DNA of 64,000 bases from an uncultured Clostridia bacterium (GTDB lineage: Bacteria > Bacillota > Clostridia > Christensenellales > Pumilibacteraceae): contig CAMSYM010000012.1 in assembly GCA_947066105.1 (NCBI GenBank), forward strand, positions 1 to 64,000, given 5' to 3'. The notes under the pieces are model-generated. The model made no database searches. It was given only the letters and a program-made list of their open reading frames with translations, and was not told the DNA's origin. This document shows positions 15,180 through 24,506 of this stretch, one piece after another; position 1 is the first letter of the stretch; each line of letters opens with the position of its first letter. The position numbers and the translations under genes were made by a program.

Positions 15180-17630
15180 CTATAAAACCGCCGCGCCGCA
15201 CATTTCGTCGATTTGAGCTTGATCGTATTCGAGATATGTCTTGTAAGAACGATCGGTATCGAACAAGCATTTGCCGTGCATGCTGCCCGAACTCACATCG
15301 TCCGGCAGTTTCATATAGTCGCCGAACTCGTGCCGCAAAACGTCGTCCCAATGCGACGGAACGGCTATCTTCATATCCATAAAATCCATATGCTCCACAT
15401 CGTCGAACCACTCCGATCGCCATACTTCTTTTTCGTATCCCGGAGCGGCGGAGATCAACGCCACCGTGTCGGTCGCTTTACCGCCCGTCGCGCCTGCGGA
15501 CAACTCGTTTATCTTTTCAATGGTTTTCTCTACGGAACGAAACATGAAATATAAACCGGATACTGTCTTTTTGATCGCATATTTTACGATACTGCGCGAT
15601 CCCGAATATATCTTCATCGAGCATAATTTTTGCATACGCGCGATCTTGCGCGCGATCTTATCGCGCTTGCGCTTATCGTCGGGTACGTGATCGTACGGAA
15701 AGATATCTATGAATATACCTGCGTTACGCCCTTTCAGAACCTCTTGGAATTCGCCCGAACGAATGCACGCCGTGTTGTTATTGCGTATTTGAGCATGCCC
15801 GCAAGGATAGCGTTTTTCCGTTTTGTTGCACTGCAAAAAATAATCGGGCGGCAATTCGCTTTGCGCTACCGACAGAAATTTTTCGTAATCCGCGCGCGGC
15901 ATCATAAGATCTATATCGTCGTCCCACGGGATAAATCCGCCGTGCCGTACCGCGCCGATAAGCGTACCGCCCGCCGCCACGTATTTAAGCCCGTGCTTTT
16001 CGCACAGCTCGACAAACAGCTTCACCATTTCGACTTCCGTTTTCCAAACGGCTCTCCGTTTGTCGCTCACGATAAAATCATCTGCGGACACTCTGTTTTC
16101 GGCATGACCGCCGTTTGCTTTTTTAAACATTTTATCAAACGCTCGCTTTATAAAATTCAATACGAACCTGTCTTTAAACACAATCAGCAAAATCGCGTAT
16201 AACGCCATGCCCGTAAACACTTCCGCCAGCAAATACCATATGTTGCTCGGCAAGTATCGTTGCATTACGAATACGACCGCGAACATGATCGCCGACGCCG
16301 CAAAATATTTATAACCGTTTTTTACGAATCGCTTGGGCGAAAAAAACTTGCGCGCAAATATAACGTAAAGAACGGTAATAAACAATTCGGCGCAAACGGA
16401 CGCGATCGCCGCGCCGTACGACTTCCAAAAATATATCAGCGGAAGATTCAACAATAAATTGACTACCGCGCCTATTATCAAAAAAATATTGCTTATTTTC
16501 TGCTTGTCGAACGGCGTGTAATAATGCGTGCCCAAAAGATTGCTTATTGCGATCACTATTATCAACGGCGATAAAATATAAATGAGCGTCACGCACTTTT
16601 CATAACCGTCGCCGAGATAAACGGGAACTAACGTCGGCGCTACCGCGACCATTCCGAACATTATGGGGAACGCCAACAAAAACGCCAAATTGGACGATTT
16701 GTCGGTCAACGCGTCTATTTTATCGAATTCGCCGCGAGCGTAATAATAGGAAATCCGCGAGCGCATTATAACGAACAATGTAGTTATTAGCGTCAACGGA
16801 AGCTTTATAAGTTTGTCCGCTTGCTCGTAATATCCGTTTTCGAAATCCGATTTGGTGATCAACCCTATCATCGTTTTGTCGAGTACCGTATAAATTTGCA
16901 CAGCTACCGTAGGTATAAAGTATACCATGCATTTTTTAAGGTGAACGAACGGATTGAATTTGCGCGCAAACTTACCGCGCATGTATTTGGCTACGAACGG
17001 AGCGCTGAGTACGAACGGTAAAACAGTATTGCCCGCCGACAACAATGCGGCTGTGTTCAAGTCGGATTTTGTTTTGACCAAAACAAATATCAAAGCCACA
17101 TATATCGCTCGCGTAAAAATATTGACTGCCGCAAGTATAGCGAAGTTTTCCACGCCTTGGTAGAACCAAGTAAAGTCGAATACGACGGCAATTATAGATA
17201 ACGAAAATATCGCATACAAAACGTTATTCTCGGTATTGAACGAGCTTACAAAACAAAAATAATACACGACAAGGCTTGCCGCAGTCAAAATAAAGCGCAA
17301 TACGAATATTTCCCAGAATATTTGCTTTACGTACGCTTTATCGTCACGCTCGATAGCGATGAGCCTTTGCCCGTAGGTTTCTATACCAAGATTGGCGAAC
17401 AGTATAAAATACGACGAGATCGACATCACGTAACTTATGATGCCGTTGCCGTCGGGTTCGAGAATTCTTGCGAGATACGGCGTGATCGCGATTGGAATAA
17501 TGACCGCGACAAGCTTATTGAGCAAGCTGTAAATATAGTTTACTTTTATGCTCGCCTGCTTTTTCGACGCAGGTTTTTCTTGCGAATTTTCGACTGCTTC
17601 TATGTGATTTTCTCTGCCGTTTTCCATCAA
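15180..17630 (-). CDS. Wzx-type flippase fused to a LicD domain
   Basis: One open frame of 816 residues. Residues about 30-495 are a MATE/Wzx-like polysaccharide flippase: YSLLNKLVAVIIPIAITPYLARIL at the start, then about twelve to fourteen hydrophobic helices. After a short basic linker (500-524), residues 525-816 form a complete LicD domain with GGTLIGAVRHGGFIPWDDDIDL (554-575) and IFIDIFPYDH. The flippase moves the lipid-linked repeat unit across the membrane; the attached domain could decorate the repeat on the cytoplasmic side before export. It overlaps the DUF4422 gene by four bases. No stop or frameshift separates the parts. This fusion is unusual. Confidence 0.9.
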   Translation of the reverse strand: MMENGRENHIEAVENSQEKPASKKQASIKVNYIYSLLNKLVAVIIPIAITPYLARILEPDGNGIISYVMSISSYFILFANLGIETYGQRLIAIERDDKAYVKQIFWEIFVLRFILTAASLVVYYFCFVSSFNTENNVLYAIFSLSIIAVVFDFTWFYQGVENFAILAAVNIFTRAIYVALIFVLVKTKSDLNTAALLSAGNTVLPFVLSAPFVAKYMRGKFARKFNPFVHLKKCMVYFIPTVAVQIYTVLDKTMIGLITKSDFENGYYEQADKLIKLPLTLITTLFVIMRSRISYYYARGEFDKIDALTDKSSNLAFLLAFPIMFGMVAVAPTLVPVYLGDGYEKCVTLIYILSPLIIVIAISNLLGTHYYTPFDKQKISNIFLIIGAVVNLLLNLPLIYFWKSYGAAIASVCAELFITVLYVIFARKFFSPKRFVKNGYKYFAASAIMFAVVFVMQRYLPSNIWYLLAEVFTGMALYAILLIVFKDRFVLNFIKRAFDKMFKKANGGHAENRVSADDFIVSDKRRAVWKTEVEMVKLFVELCEKHGLKYVAAGGTLIGAVRHGGFIPWDDDIDLMMPRADYEKFLSVAQSELPPDYFLQCNKTEKRYPCGHAQIRNNNTACIRSGEFQEVLKGRNAGIFIDIFPYDHVPDDKRKRDKIARKIARMQKLCSMKIYSGSRSIVKYAIKKTVSGLYFMFRSVEKTIEKINELSAGATGGKATDTVALISAAPGYEKEVWRSEWFDDVEHMDFMDMKIAVPSHWDDVLRHEFGDYMKLPDDVSSGSMHGKCLFDTDRSYKTYLEYDQAQIDEMCGAAVL

Positions 17631-18370
17631 CCGCGTTTGAACAGTTTTTTTATCTTGCGAAACAAGCTCTTGAATTTATTTTTGATAGGACATACATGCA
17701 TGCCGTATATCGGAGCGTAATAACACTTTAATTTTTTCTTGTACAACCACACGTTGAACAAACGTTCGGATAAAAATCCGAATACGCGCCTTTCGTAATC
17801 GTCGTAATCGGATATATCCATTATTTTTTCCGCTTGGAACAATACGGAAAACAACCACTCGCAATATTCGTCCGCAAGCTTCTTAGACATTACGAACATA
17901 TTGCAAACGGTTTCGCTTTTTTGCGCCATAGCGGGATCGACCGCATTTTTATAATCGGGCATTTGCCTTATGATATCCAAACATACGTCCATGTCCGACT
18001 TAAAATGTTTTTTTGCATAATTGCCGTATATACTCGGCACGGCGCGATTGCGCTTGGGCAAAACAACGTCGTACTCGGTCAAGATCTCGGCAATGCGCTT
18101 TTCCGATAACGGCTTGGACGCAAACAAATTTTTCTCGCAAAAAAATCTGCGGTAGTGTTCGAGTCCGACACGATCTTCGTCTTTGACGTTTTTCCATATC
18201 CAATACAATGCGGTAAGCTCGCAATAATTGGCGTTCTTTTCCGCAATGTTATCGCCTGCGTTGTCATAATATTCGACGTTTGCGATATTACGGTCATTAC
18301 CGACGCCTATCAACGTGCGGTCGGGCGGTATATCCGATACTTCCTTATGCGTAACAACAAACAACTTCAT
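17627..18370 (-). CDS. DUF4422 family putative glycosyltransferase
   Basis: A 247-residue protein of the DUF4422 family found in capsule and exopolysaccharide clusters. It opens with KLFVVTHKEV and contains the family core YCELTALYWIWKN, VGLEHYRRFF, DVVLPKRN and SIYGNYAKKH. Members are treated as cytoplasmic glycosyltransferases, although the donor sugar is generally not established. It ends four bases inside the flippase-LicD gene and begins seven bases after the polymerase gene. The C-terminus is very basic (KNKFKSLFRKIKKLFKRG), which may bind the membrane. Confidence 0.85.
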   Translation of the reverse strand: MKLFVVTHKEVSDIPPDRTLIGVGNDRNIANVEYYDNAGDNIAEKNANYCELTALYWIWKNVKDEDRVGLEHYRRFFCEKNLFASKPLSEKRIAEILTEYDVVLPKRNRAVPSIYGNYAKKHFKSDMDVCLDIIRQMPDYKNAVDPAMAQKSETVCNMFVMSKKLADEYCEWLFSVLFQAEKIMDISDYDDYERRVFGFLSERLFNVWLYKKKLKCYYAPIYGMHVCPIKNKFKSLFRKIKKLFKRG

Positions 18371-18377
18371 ATCGAAA

Positions 18378-19877
18378 TCAATTATTTACAACATATATCT
18401 TGCGCAAACGACGCTTACCGCGCAATAAATTAAACACAACTAACGGCATGCCTACATAATACAGCATATCCCTTCCTATCTGCACCATATCGCTTCTTAC
18501 GCTGATAACAAAATAGAACATAAAATAATATATTATGAACTGCACGACATAATTGCCGCTTTGCAATGCTTGGTCTTGACGCCTTATCAATCGAGAAAAC
18601 AACCCGCCCAAAACGAACAAAAATATATACGACCCTATCTCGCCGAAATTCCAATACGCTTCCGCCCACAGCGATGAACCCAAACCGAAATTCGCATACA
18701 ACGGCGAAAACACTACTTCGGTGCTTATGCCTGTCGGATGAACGCTCCAAAAACCCAAATTCGGTATCCAACCCAAAAATATTTTGTACAGCGACGCGCC
18801 GTAACAATAATCGACGACGGTCGGACATTTGGAATAAACAAGCGTGTTAAACACCTGCGTTATTCCCGCCTCGTACAGAACTCGACTGAATATATTATTT
18901 TCGGAAAAGCTTTCGAAAATATATACTATATAATCGCCTATCGAATTCAATTTGACTTGTCTTACAGTAGAAACTACGGAAAATAAAAGTCCTATAAACA
19001 ATACGCCCAATATAAAAAACACAATGTGTTTAAACTTGATTTTTTTATGATTATCGAAAAAGATGACGACCAACAACGCCATATATTTAAATACGTCGAA
19101 CCGCGAACCGCCGGCTATTTGCATAACCATATACATCAGCAAAACGACCCATAAAACAGTCTTATAAAATTTACGTTTTTCGCATATCAACAACAGTATA
19201 ACGCCGGCGTCGAAAAAGCCCGAAATCAAAGTAAATATTTTATCCAACCCCGTTACTTCGTATTTGGAATTGGCATAAATATCGCTTTTTAAAATAATAA
19301 CGTCTTTAATGACCAAATAAAAAGTAGGGATTATCGATATCGCGATCAACAACCAACCCAAACAGCGCAACGATCTCGGCGTATCGGAAGACTGCAAATG
19401 CGACCGTGCTTTGACAACGCCGTCATTATACAACAACGTATATCCCAAAGCCATAGCGACCATGGCTTTCATTACGTACAAGGACGCGCGGAATATAACC
19501 GCAGAATCGAAATAACCGTTACTTATGTTCAAAATACCGGTGTACCCTATTTTCATATTTAAGCACACCGTAACGGACTGCCCGAACGAAAACATCGATG
19601 CGAGCAATAAAAACACGACGAAATAATTTATGCGGCGCAACAGCAACATCAATAAAACGAACAGACTTACCGTAACCGATATCGCCAACCATCCGACACA
19701 TATCAATGTTTGTTCTATGTTATGAACAGACGGGTTGTAAAATAAAGACACCGCGATAAGAACGATGATCAACAGTACTTCCATACCGGCGACGATCGTT
19801 TTTCTATTACGCACGTCAACCGACCGCGTATTTATCAAAACGTTATTTTTCGTTGCGGAAATCAAGCCTTTCTCCAT
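18378..19877 (-). CDS. Wzy-like oligosaccharide repeat-unit polymerase
   Basis: A 499-residue protein with about twelve hydrophobic helices and a long external loop containing TGISTEVVFSPLYANFGLGS. These are features of O-antigen or capsule polymerases, which are recognised by topology more than by sequence. Together with the flippase it makes this a Wzx/Wzy-dependent pathway. It would join lipid-linked repeats on the outer face of the membrane. The start overlaps the end of the 2-epimerase gene by 16 bases; a slightly later start is possible. No chain-length regulator (Wzz/Wzc) is in the window. Confidence 0.83.
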   Translation of the reverse strand: MEKGLISATKNNVLINTRSVDVRNRKTIVAGMEVLLIIVLIAVSLFYNPSVHNIEQTLICVGWLAISVTVSLFVLLMLLLRRINYFVVFLLLASMFSFGQSVTVCLNMKIGYTGILNISNGYFDSAVIFRASLYVMKAMVAMALGYTLLYNDGVVKARSHLQSSDTPRSLRCLGWLLIAISIIPTFYLVIKDVIILKSDIYANSKYEVTGLDKIFTLISGFFDAGVILLLICEKRKFYKTVLWVVLLMYMVMQIAGGSRFDVFKYMALLVVIFFDNHKKIKFKHIVFFILGVLFIGLLFSVVSTVRQVKLNSIGDYIVYIFESFSENNIFSRVLYEAGITQVFNTLVYSKCPTVVDYCYGASLYKIFLGWIPNLGFWSVHPTGISTEVVFSPLYANFGLGSSLWAEAYWNFGEIGSYIFLFVLGGLFSRLIRRQDQALQSGNYVVQFIIYYFMFYFVISVRSDMVQIGRDMLYYVGMPLVVFNLLRGKRRLRKIYVVNN

Positions 19878-21046
19878 ACGAATCTGTCAACGATATTCGT
19901 ATAAGACTGAATTATCTTGACTACTTTGTCGGACACGTTCTCGTCGGTATAATCGGGTACGGGAATACCTATATGCCCGTTATCGTTCATTTCCACCGCG
20001 ACGGCGACCGCTTGCAACAGCGACCGCGCGTCTATTCCCGCAAGCACGAAGCAAGCTTTATCGAGCGCTTCGGGACGTTCGGTCGACGTGCGTATGCACA
20101 CTGCGGGGAACGGCTTGCCGACCGACGTATAAAACGAACTTTCCTCCGGCAACGTGCCGCTATCCGATACTACTGCGTACGCGTTGATCTGCAAATTGTT
20201 GTAGTCGCAAAAACCGAGCGGCTCGTGCATGATGACTCGCTTATCCAAAACGAACCCGCTCGCGGCGAGTCGTTTTTTACTGCGCGGATGACACGAATAC
20301 AATACCGGCATATCGTATTTTTCCGCGAGCTCGTTGACTGCGGTAAACAGCGACGTGAAATTTTTGTCGGTATCGATGTTCTCTTCTCTGTGCGCGGAAA
20401 GCAAAATATATTTCTTCGCTTTAAGCCCGAGCTTTTTCAAAATGTCCGACGCGTTTATCTTATCGATGTTCGCCCGCAACACCTCCGCCATCGGCGAACC
20501 CGTGACGTAAGTGCGTTCCTTGGGCAAACCGCACTCCGCCAAATACCGCCGCGCATGCTCCGAATACGCCATATTGACGTCGGAAATTATATCCACTATC
20601 CGCCTGTTTGTTTCTTCGGGCAAACACTCGTCCTTGCAACGGTTGCCCGCTTCCATATGGAAAATAGGCACGTGCAAGCGTTTTGCGGCGATCGCCGATA
20701 GACAACTGTTGGTGTCGCCCAATATCAACAATGCGTCGGGCTTGACGGCATTCATAAGCTTATAAGCGCAATTTATTATATTCCCCACGGTCGAACCCAG
20801 ATCGTCGCCTACCGCGTTCATATACACTTCCGGCTCTTTTATGCCGAGCTCGTCGAAGAATATGCCGTTCAGATTATAGTCGTAATTCTGCCCCGTGTGC
20901 GCCAAGATGCAATCGAAATATTTGCGGCATTTATCGATGACAGCCGACAGTCTTATTATTTCGGGGCGCGTACCCACGATGATCAATACTTTGAGCCTGC
21001 CGTCGTTACGGAACGCTATATCGGCGTAATCGGTCTTAACTGTCAT
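19862..21046 (-). CDS. capG: UDP-GlcNAc 2-epimerase family enzyme of the UDP-L-FucNAc pathway
   Basis: A 394-residue non-hydrolysing UDP-N-acetylglucosamine 2-epimerase family protein. It shows GTRPEIIRLSAV, HTGQNYDYNLN, LGDTNSC, HMEAGNRC, EETNRRIVD and SDSGTLPEES with the catalytic acidic and histidine residues in place. Because capE and capF lie directly before it in the same order as in Staphylococcus aureus cap5/8 and Pseudomonas wbjBCD, it most likely does the last step, making UDP-N-acetyl-L-fucosamine. Simple UDP-ManNAc production (WecB-like) is the alternative. It is three bases from capF. Confidence 0.92.
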   Translation of the reverse strand: MTVKTDYADIAFRNDGRLKVLIIVGTRPEIIRLSAVIDKCRKYFDCILAHTGQNYDYNLNGIFFDELGIKEPEVYMNAVGDDLGSTVGNIINCAYKLMNAVKPDALLILGDTNSCLSAIAAKRLHVPIFHMEAGNRCKDECLPEETNRRIVDIISDVNMAYSEHARRYLAECGLPKERTYVTGSPMAEVLRANIDKINASDILKKLGLKAKKYILLSAHREENIDTDKNFTSLFTAVNELAEKYDMPVLYSCHPRSKKRLAASGFVLDKRVIMHEPLGFCDYNNLQINAYAVVSDSGTLPEESSFYTSVGKPFPAVCIRTSTERPEALDKACFVLAGIDARSLLQAVAVAVEMNDNGHIGIPVPDYTDENVSDKVVKIIQSYTNIVDRFVWRKA

Positions 21047-21049
21047 GTT

Positions 21050-22252
21050 TTACTCCACCTTTTCGAAAAACGTGTCGGGTCTATCGCAGTCGAATACTTC
21101 GTTCGCCCACATAAGCGTGACTAAGTCGTCGGTATCCGAAAGATTGATTATGCTGTGAGTATATCCCGGCAACATATGCACCGCTTCGAGTCGGTCGCCG
21201 CTCACTTCGAAATCCCATACTTCGTCAGTGCCGATCTTGCGTTCGCGAATAAGCGCACGCCCCGACACCACTATAAAAAGCTCCCACTTGGAATTGTGCC
21301 AATGCTGTCCCTTCGTCACGCTCGGTTTGGAAACGTTTACGGAAAACTGACCGCAGTGCGGAGTTTTGAGTATTTCCGTAAAACTGCCGCGCGGATCGAC
21401 GTTGGACCTTAACGGAACGGCGACTTTGTTTTTGGGCAAATACGAAAGATACGTCGAATACAGTTTTTTCCCAAACGAATCCGATCTCAGTTCGGGCATC
21501 ATGAGCGTATTGGGTTGCTCGTGAAATTCGTTAAGCATACGCACGATCTCGCCGAGCGTGACTCGGTATGTTTTATCGACAAAACAATATTTACCGCGCG
21601 CGCTCGCGATCGCTTTACAGTCGACGTAGTCGCAATGCGACGCTTTATTTTCCAAAAGATCGAGCATCGCTATGACCAGATCGTCGATATACAACAATTC
21701 GAGTTCGGTATTTTCGTCATTGACTGTGATCGGAAGCCCGTTGGCTATGTTGTTGCAAAACGTGGCTATCGCGCTGTTGTAATCGGGCTTACACCATTTT
21801 CCGAACAAATTGGGAAACCGATATACAAAAACGTCGACGCCGTTTTTTTCGCCGTATTCGAAAAACAGCTCTTCGCCCGCAAGCTTGCTTTTACCGTATT
21901 CGCTGTTTGCGTACCGTCCCGCAAGCGTAGCCTGCACGGACGACGACAGCATGACGGGGCTTTTGTTCCCGTGCTTTTCGAGCGTAGTCAAAAGCCGCGA
22001 CGCAAACCCGAAATTGCCCTGCATAAATTCGGCGTCGGTCTTGGGTCTGTTGACGCCCGCGAGATTAAAAACGAAATCGGCGGTCTTGCAATATTCGTCC
22101 AACGACTCTTCGGCGCTGTCTATATCGTAGCAATATACGTCGTCCACTTTAAGTTCGGGACGAGTGCGATCCTTGCCGTCTTTTATATTTTTCAACGCCG
22201 CTACGAGATTTCGACCGACGAACCCGCACGAGCCTGTAACGAGAATTTTCAT
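21050..22252 (-). CDS. capF: CapF-type bifunctional reductase/epimerase with cupin domain
   Basis: A 400-residue bidomain enzyme of the UDP-L-FucNAc pathway. The N-terminal SDR has GSCGFVGRNL, NLAGVNRPK (family hallmark), SSVQAT and YGKSK. The C-terminal cupin starts near residue 270 and has TKGQHWHNSKWELFIV with metal-binding His and Glu. In S. aureus CapF the cupin epimerises C3 and the SDR reduces C4 with NADPH, giving UDP-N-acetyl-6-deoxytalosamine. It overlaps capE by four bases and is three bases from capG. Confidence 0.95.
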   Translation of the reverse strand: MKILVTGSCGFVGRNLVAALKNIKDGKDRTRPELKVDDVYCYDIDSAEESLDEYCKTADFVFNLAGVNRPKTDAEFMQGNFGFASRLLTTLEKHGNKSPVMLSSSVQATLAGRYANSEYGKSKLAGEELFFEYGEKNGVDVFVYRFPNLFGKWCKPDYNSAIATFCNNIANGLPITVNDENTELELLYIDDLVIAMLDLLENKASHCDYVDCKAIASARGKYCFVDKTYRVTLGEIVRMLNEFHEQPNTLMMPELRSDSFGKKLYSTYLSYLPKNKVAVPLRSNVDPRGSFTEILKTPHCGQFSVNVSKPSVTKGQHWHNSKWELFIVVSGRALIRERKIGTDEVWDFEVSGDRLEAVHMLPGYTHSIINLSDTDDLVTLMWANEVFDCDRPDTFFEKVE

Positions 22253-23295
22253 CTGCTTACCTTTGCAAGCTCGCCTTTTATATAATCAAGCTCCAAAAGC
22301 TTTTCCTTTACCTGCGCTACATCGAGCAGATCCGTATTATTGGAATTGAACTCGCTGAAATGGTTGCGCTCCGTATCGCCGTTTTTAAAATACTTATCGT
22401 AATTAAGCCCGCGCTTGTCGCACGGCACGCGATAAAAATCGCCCATATCGACGGCGTGCGCGCACTCCTCGTTTGTGAGCAACGTTTCATACATCTTTTC
22501 GCCGTGTCTTATCCCTATGATCTTTATATTGTTCTTATCGCCGCCAAACAGCTCGCATACGGCTTCCGCCTGGGTGCGTATAGTGCATGCGGGCGCTTTT
22601 TGCACCAATATATCGCCGCTCGTACCGTGCTCGAACGCAAACAGCACTAGATCGACAGCTTCGTCGAGCGACATGATAAACCGAGTCATTTCGGGTTCGG
22701 TTATCGTTATAGGCTGACCGTTGCGTATTTGCTCTATCCAAAGCGGTATCACGCTGCCACGCGAACACATGACGTTGCCGTACCGCGTGCAACATATCTT
22801 GGTCTTATCGGGCGACACGGTGCGCGACTTGGCGACTATCACCTTTTCCATCATGGCTTTGCTCGTACCCATGGCGTTTACCGGATAAGCCGCCTTATCG
22901 GTAGAAAGACAAATGACCGATCTTACTCCTTCGTCGATCGCCGCTGAAAGCACGTTTTCAGTGCCCAACACGTTGGTTTTTACCGCTTCGACGGGAAAGA
23001 ATTCGCAAGACGGAACTTGCTTTAACGCCGCGGCGTGAAAAATAAAATCCACGCCGTGCATTGCGTTTTTTACGGACGCTATGTCGCGAACGTCGCCTAT
23101 ATAAAATTTGATTTTGTCGGCGACGTCGGGCATTTTCGCTTGAAATTCATGACGCATGTCGTCCTGTTTCTTTTCGTCGCGCGAAAATACGCGTATCTCG
23201 CCGACGTCCGATTTCAAAAACCTGTTTAAAACGGCGTTACCGAAAGATCCCGTTCCGCCCGTTATCATTAGCGTTTTGTCTTTGAATAAACTCAT
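22249..23295 (-). CDS. capE: CapE-type UDP-GlcNAc 4,6-dehydratase/5-epimerase
   Basis: A 348-residue SDR of the FlaA1/CapE group, the first enzyme of UDP-L-FucNAc synthesis from UDP-GlcNAc. It shows ITGGTGSFGNAVLNRF for NADP binding, FHAAALKQVPSCEFFPVEAVKTNV, LSTDKAAYPVNAMGTSK (the Met-x-x-x-Lys variant of the catalytic site) and RYGNVMCSRGSVIPLW. The start used is ATG 23295 (SLFKDKTLMI), which overlaps the upstream glycosyltransferase stop by ATGA; the frame extends further upstream without coding support. Confidence 0.95.
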   Translation of the reverse strand: MSLFKDKTLMITGGTGSFGNAVLNRFLKSDVGEIRVFSRDEKKQDDMRHEFQAKMPDVADKIKFYIGDVRDIASVKNAMHGVDFIFHAAALKQVPSCEFFPVEAVKTNVLGTENVLSAAIDEGVRSVICLSTDKAAYPVNAMGTSKAMMEKVIVAKSRTVSPDKTKICCTRYGNVMCSRGSVIPLWIEQIRNGQPITITEPEMTRFIMSLDEAVDLVLFAFEHGTSGDILVQKAPACTIRTQAEAVCELFGGDKNNIKIIGIRHGEKMYETLLTNEECAHAVDMGDFYRVPCDKRGLNYDKYFKNGDTERNHFSEFNSNNTDLLDVAQVKEKLLELDYIKGELAKVSR

Positions 23296-24506
23296 TGCCT
23301 TGCTCCTTGGAATATACTTTCGTAGAGCGCGATATATTCGCGCCATTTATCGTTTGCGTCAAATCGTTTTGCACGCGCCACGCAAGCGTTTTGCGAAAAC
23401 GGCTTTTCCCGTCTTATTCGTTCGATACGCGCCGTCAAACCGTCCGTATCGTTTTTCGCCACGACCGCGCCGCAAGAATCGTCCGCTATTTCGGGACTGC
23501 CGCCCGTATCGAACGTTACGACGGGCGTACCGCACGCCAAGGCTTCTATATTTACCGTCGGGAAGTTTTCCTGCCGAGTCGGATTGACGAACACATCCGC
23601 GGCGGAATATATCGCCGCCAATTCTCGCGCGTTCTGCGTTTTGCAAACGGAAATAATATTTTTCGGCAAGCTTTGCGCAAGCGCTTCGTTCGCGCCGACG
23701 ATAACTATTCGATAATCGTCGCCGAGACGCTCCGCAAGCGCCTTGAACACGTCCAGCCCCTTGCGCTCGTCCCATTCGTACGCAACGCCCAACACCGCAA
23801 ACTTCCCGTCACAGCCGTGCGCTTTTCGGAACTCGCTCTCGGTCGGACGGAACACGTCGAGGTCTATGCCGTTATTTATCACTCTCGTATCATATCCGCG
23901 CAAAAACGATCGCTCGACCAAATCGGCAAGCCACTGCGACGGCGTGACGAGCGTCATGTTTTCTACGCCGCCGAACCACGCGCGTTTGGCGTTGTACATG
24001 TATTTTGAACTGTCCTTAAAGCTTTTGGGATACGCGTGCTTTTGCGGGCAACGCTCGCAACCGCTCTGCCATTTCTCGCAACCGACCATATCGAAATACG
24101 CGCAATGTCCCGTAAACGCGAAACAGTCGTGCAACGTCCACACGACGGGAACTGCGCGCGATTTTATATAGTCGAACAGCATCGGGATGTTTACGTAATA
24201 ACCGTGTATGTTATGCAGGTGCAGTATATCGGGCGCATAGCCGTCGAGCCAATCGATAAACCGCTTGGTAGCGGCTTTGGAATACGTTCCCGTTTTGCCG
24301 AACAACCGCGAGCCGAGCGCATGCTTTTTCACTTCGAGATCGGTCGTTATGCGATACGATATATCGGAATATTCGGCAGGCGCGGCGGACCGACCGTAAG
24401 CGATCTTACACTCGTGTCCGACTCTCTTTGCCGCTTCGGCAAGCCCGACGCATATCCTGCCGGTACTGCCTACGCCGCACACCGAATTGATTTGCACGAT
24501 CTTCAT
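23292..24506 (-). CDS. Glycosyltransferase family 4 protein
   Basis: A 404-residue GT-B fold transferase. The N-terminal acceptor half opens with KIVQINSVCGVGSTGRIC and has the WcaC-like segment HLHNIHGYYVNIPMLFDYI and WTLHDCFAFTGHCAYF with several cysteines (GCEKWQSGCERCPQ). The nucleotide-sugar half has AADVFVNPTRQENFPTVNIEALACGTPVVTFDTGGSPEI, the family 4 donor-binding signature with conserved Glu residues. It acts in the cytoplasm on the lipid-linked repeat unit. It overlaps both neighbours by four bases. Donor unknown. Confidence 0.9.
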   Translation of the reverse strand: MKIVQINSVCGVGSTGRICVGLAEAAKRVGHECKIAYGRSAAPAEYSDISYRITTDLEVKKHALGSRLFGKTGTYSKAATKRFIDWLDGYAPDILHLHNIHGYYVNIPMLFDYIKSRAVPVVWTLHDCFAFTGHCAYFDMVGCEKWQSGCERCPQKHAYPKSFKDSSKYMYNAKRAWFGGVENMTLVTPSQWLADLVERSFLRGYDTRVINNGIDLDVFRPTESEFRKAHGCDGKFAVLGVAYEWDERKGLDVFKALAERLGDDYRIVIVGANEALAQSLPKNIISVCKTQNARELAAIYSAADVFVNPTRQENFPTVNIEALACGTPVVTFDTGGSPEIADDSCGAVVAKNDTDGLTARIERIRREKPFSQNACVARAKRFDANDKWREYIALYESIFQGARQ

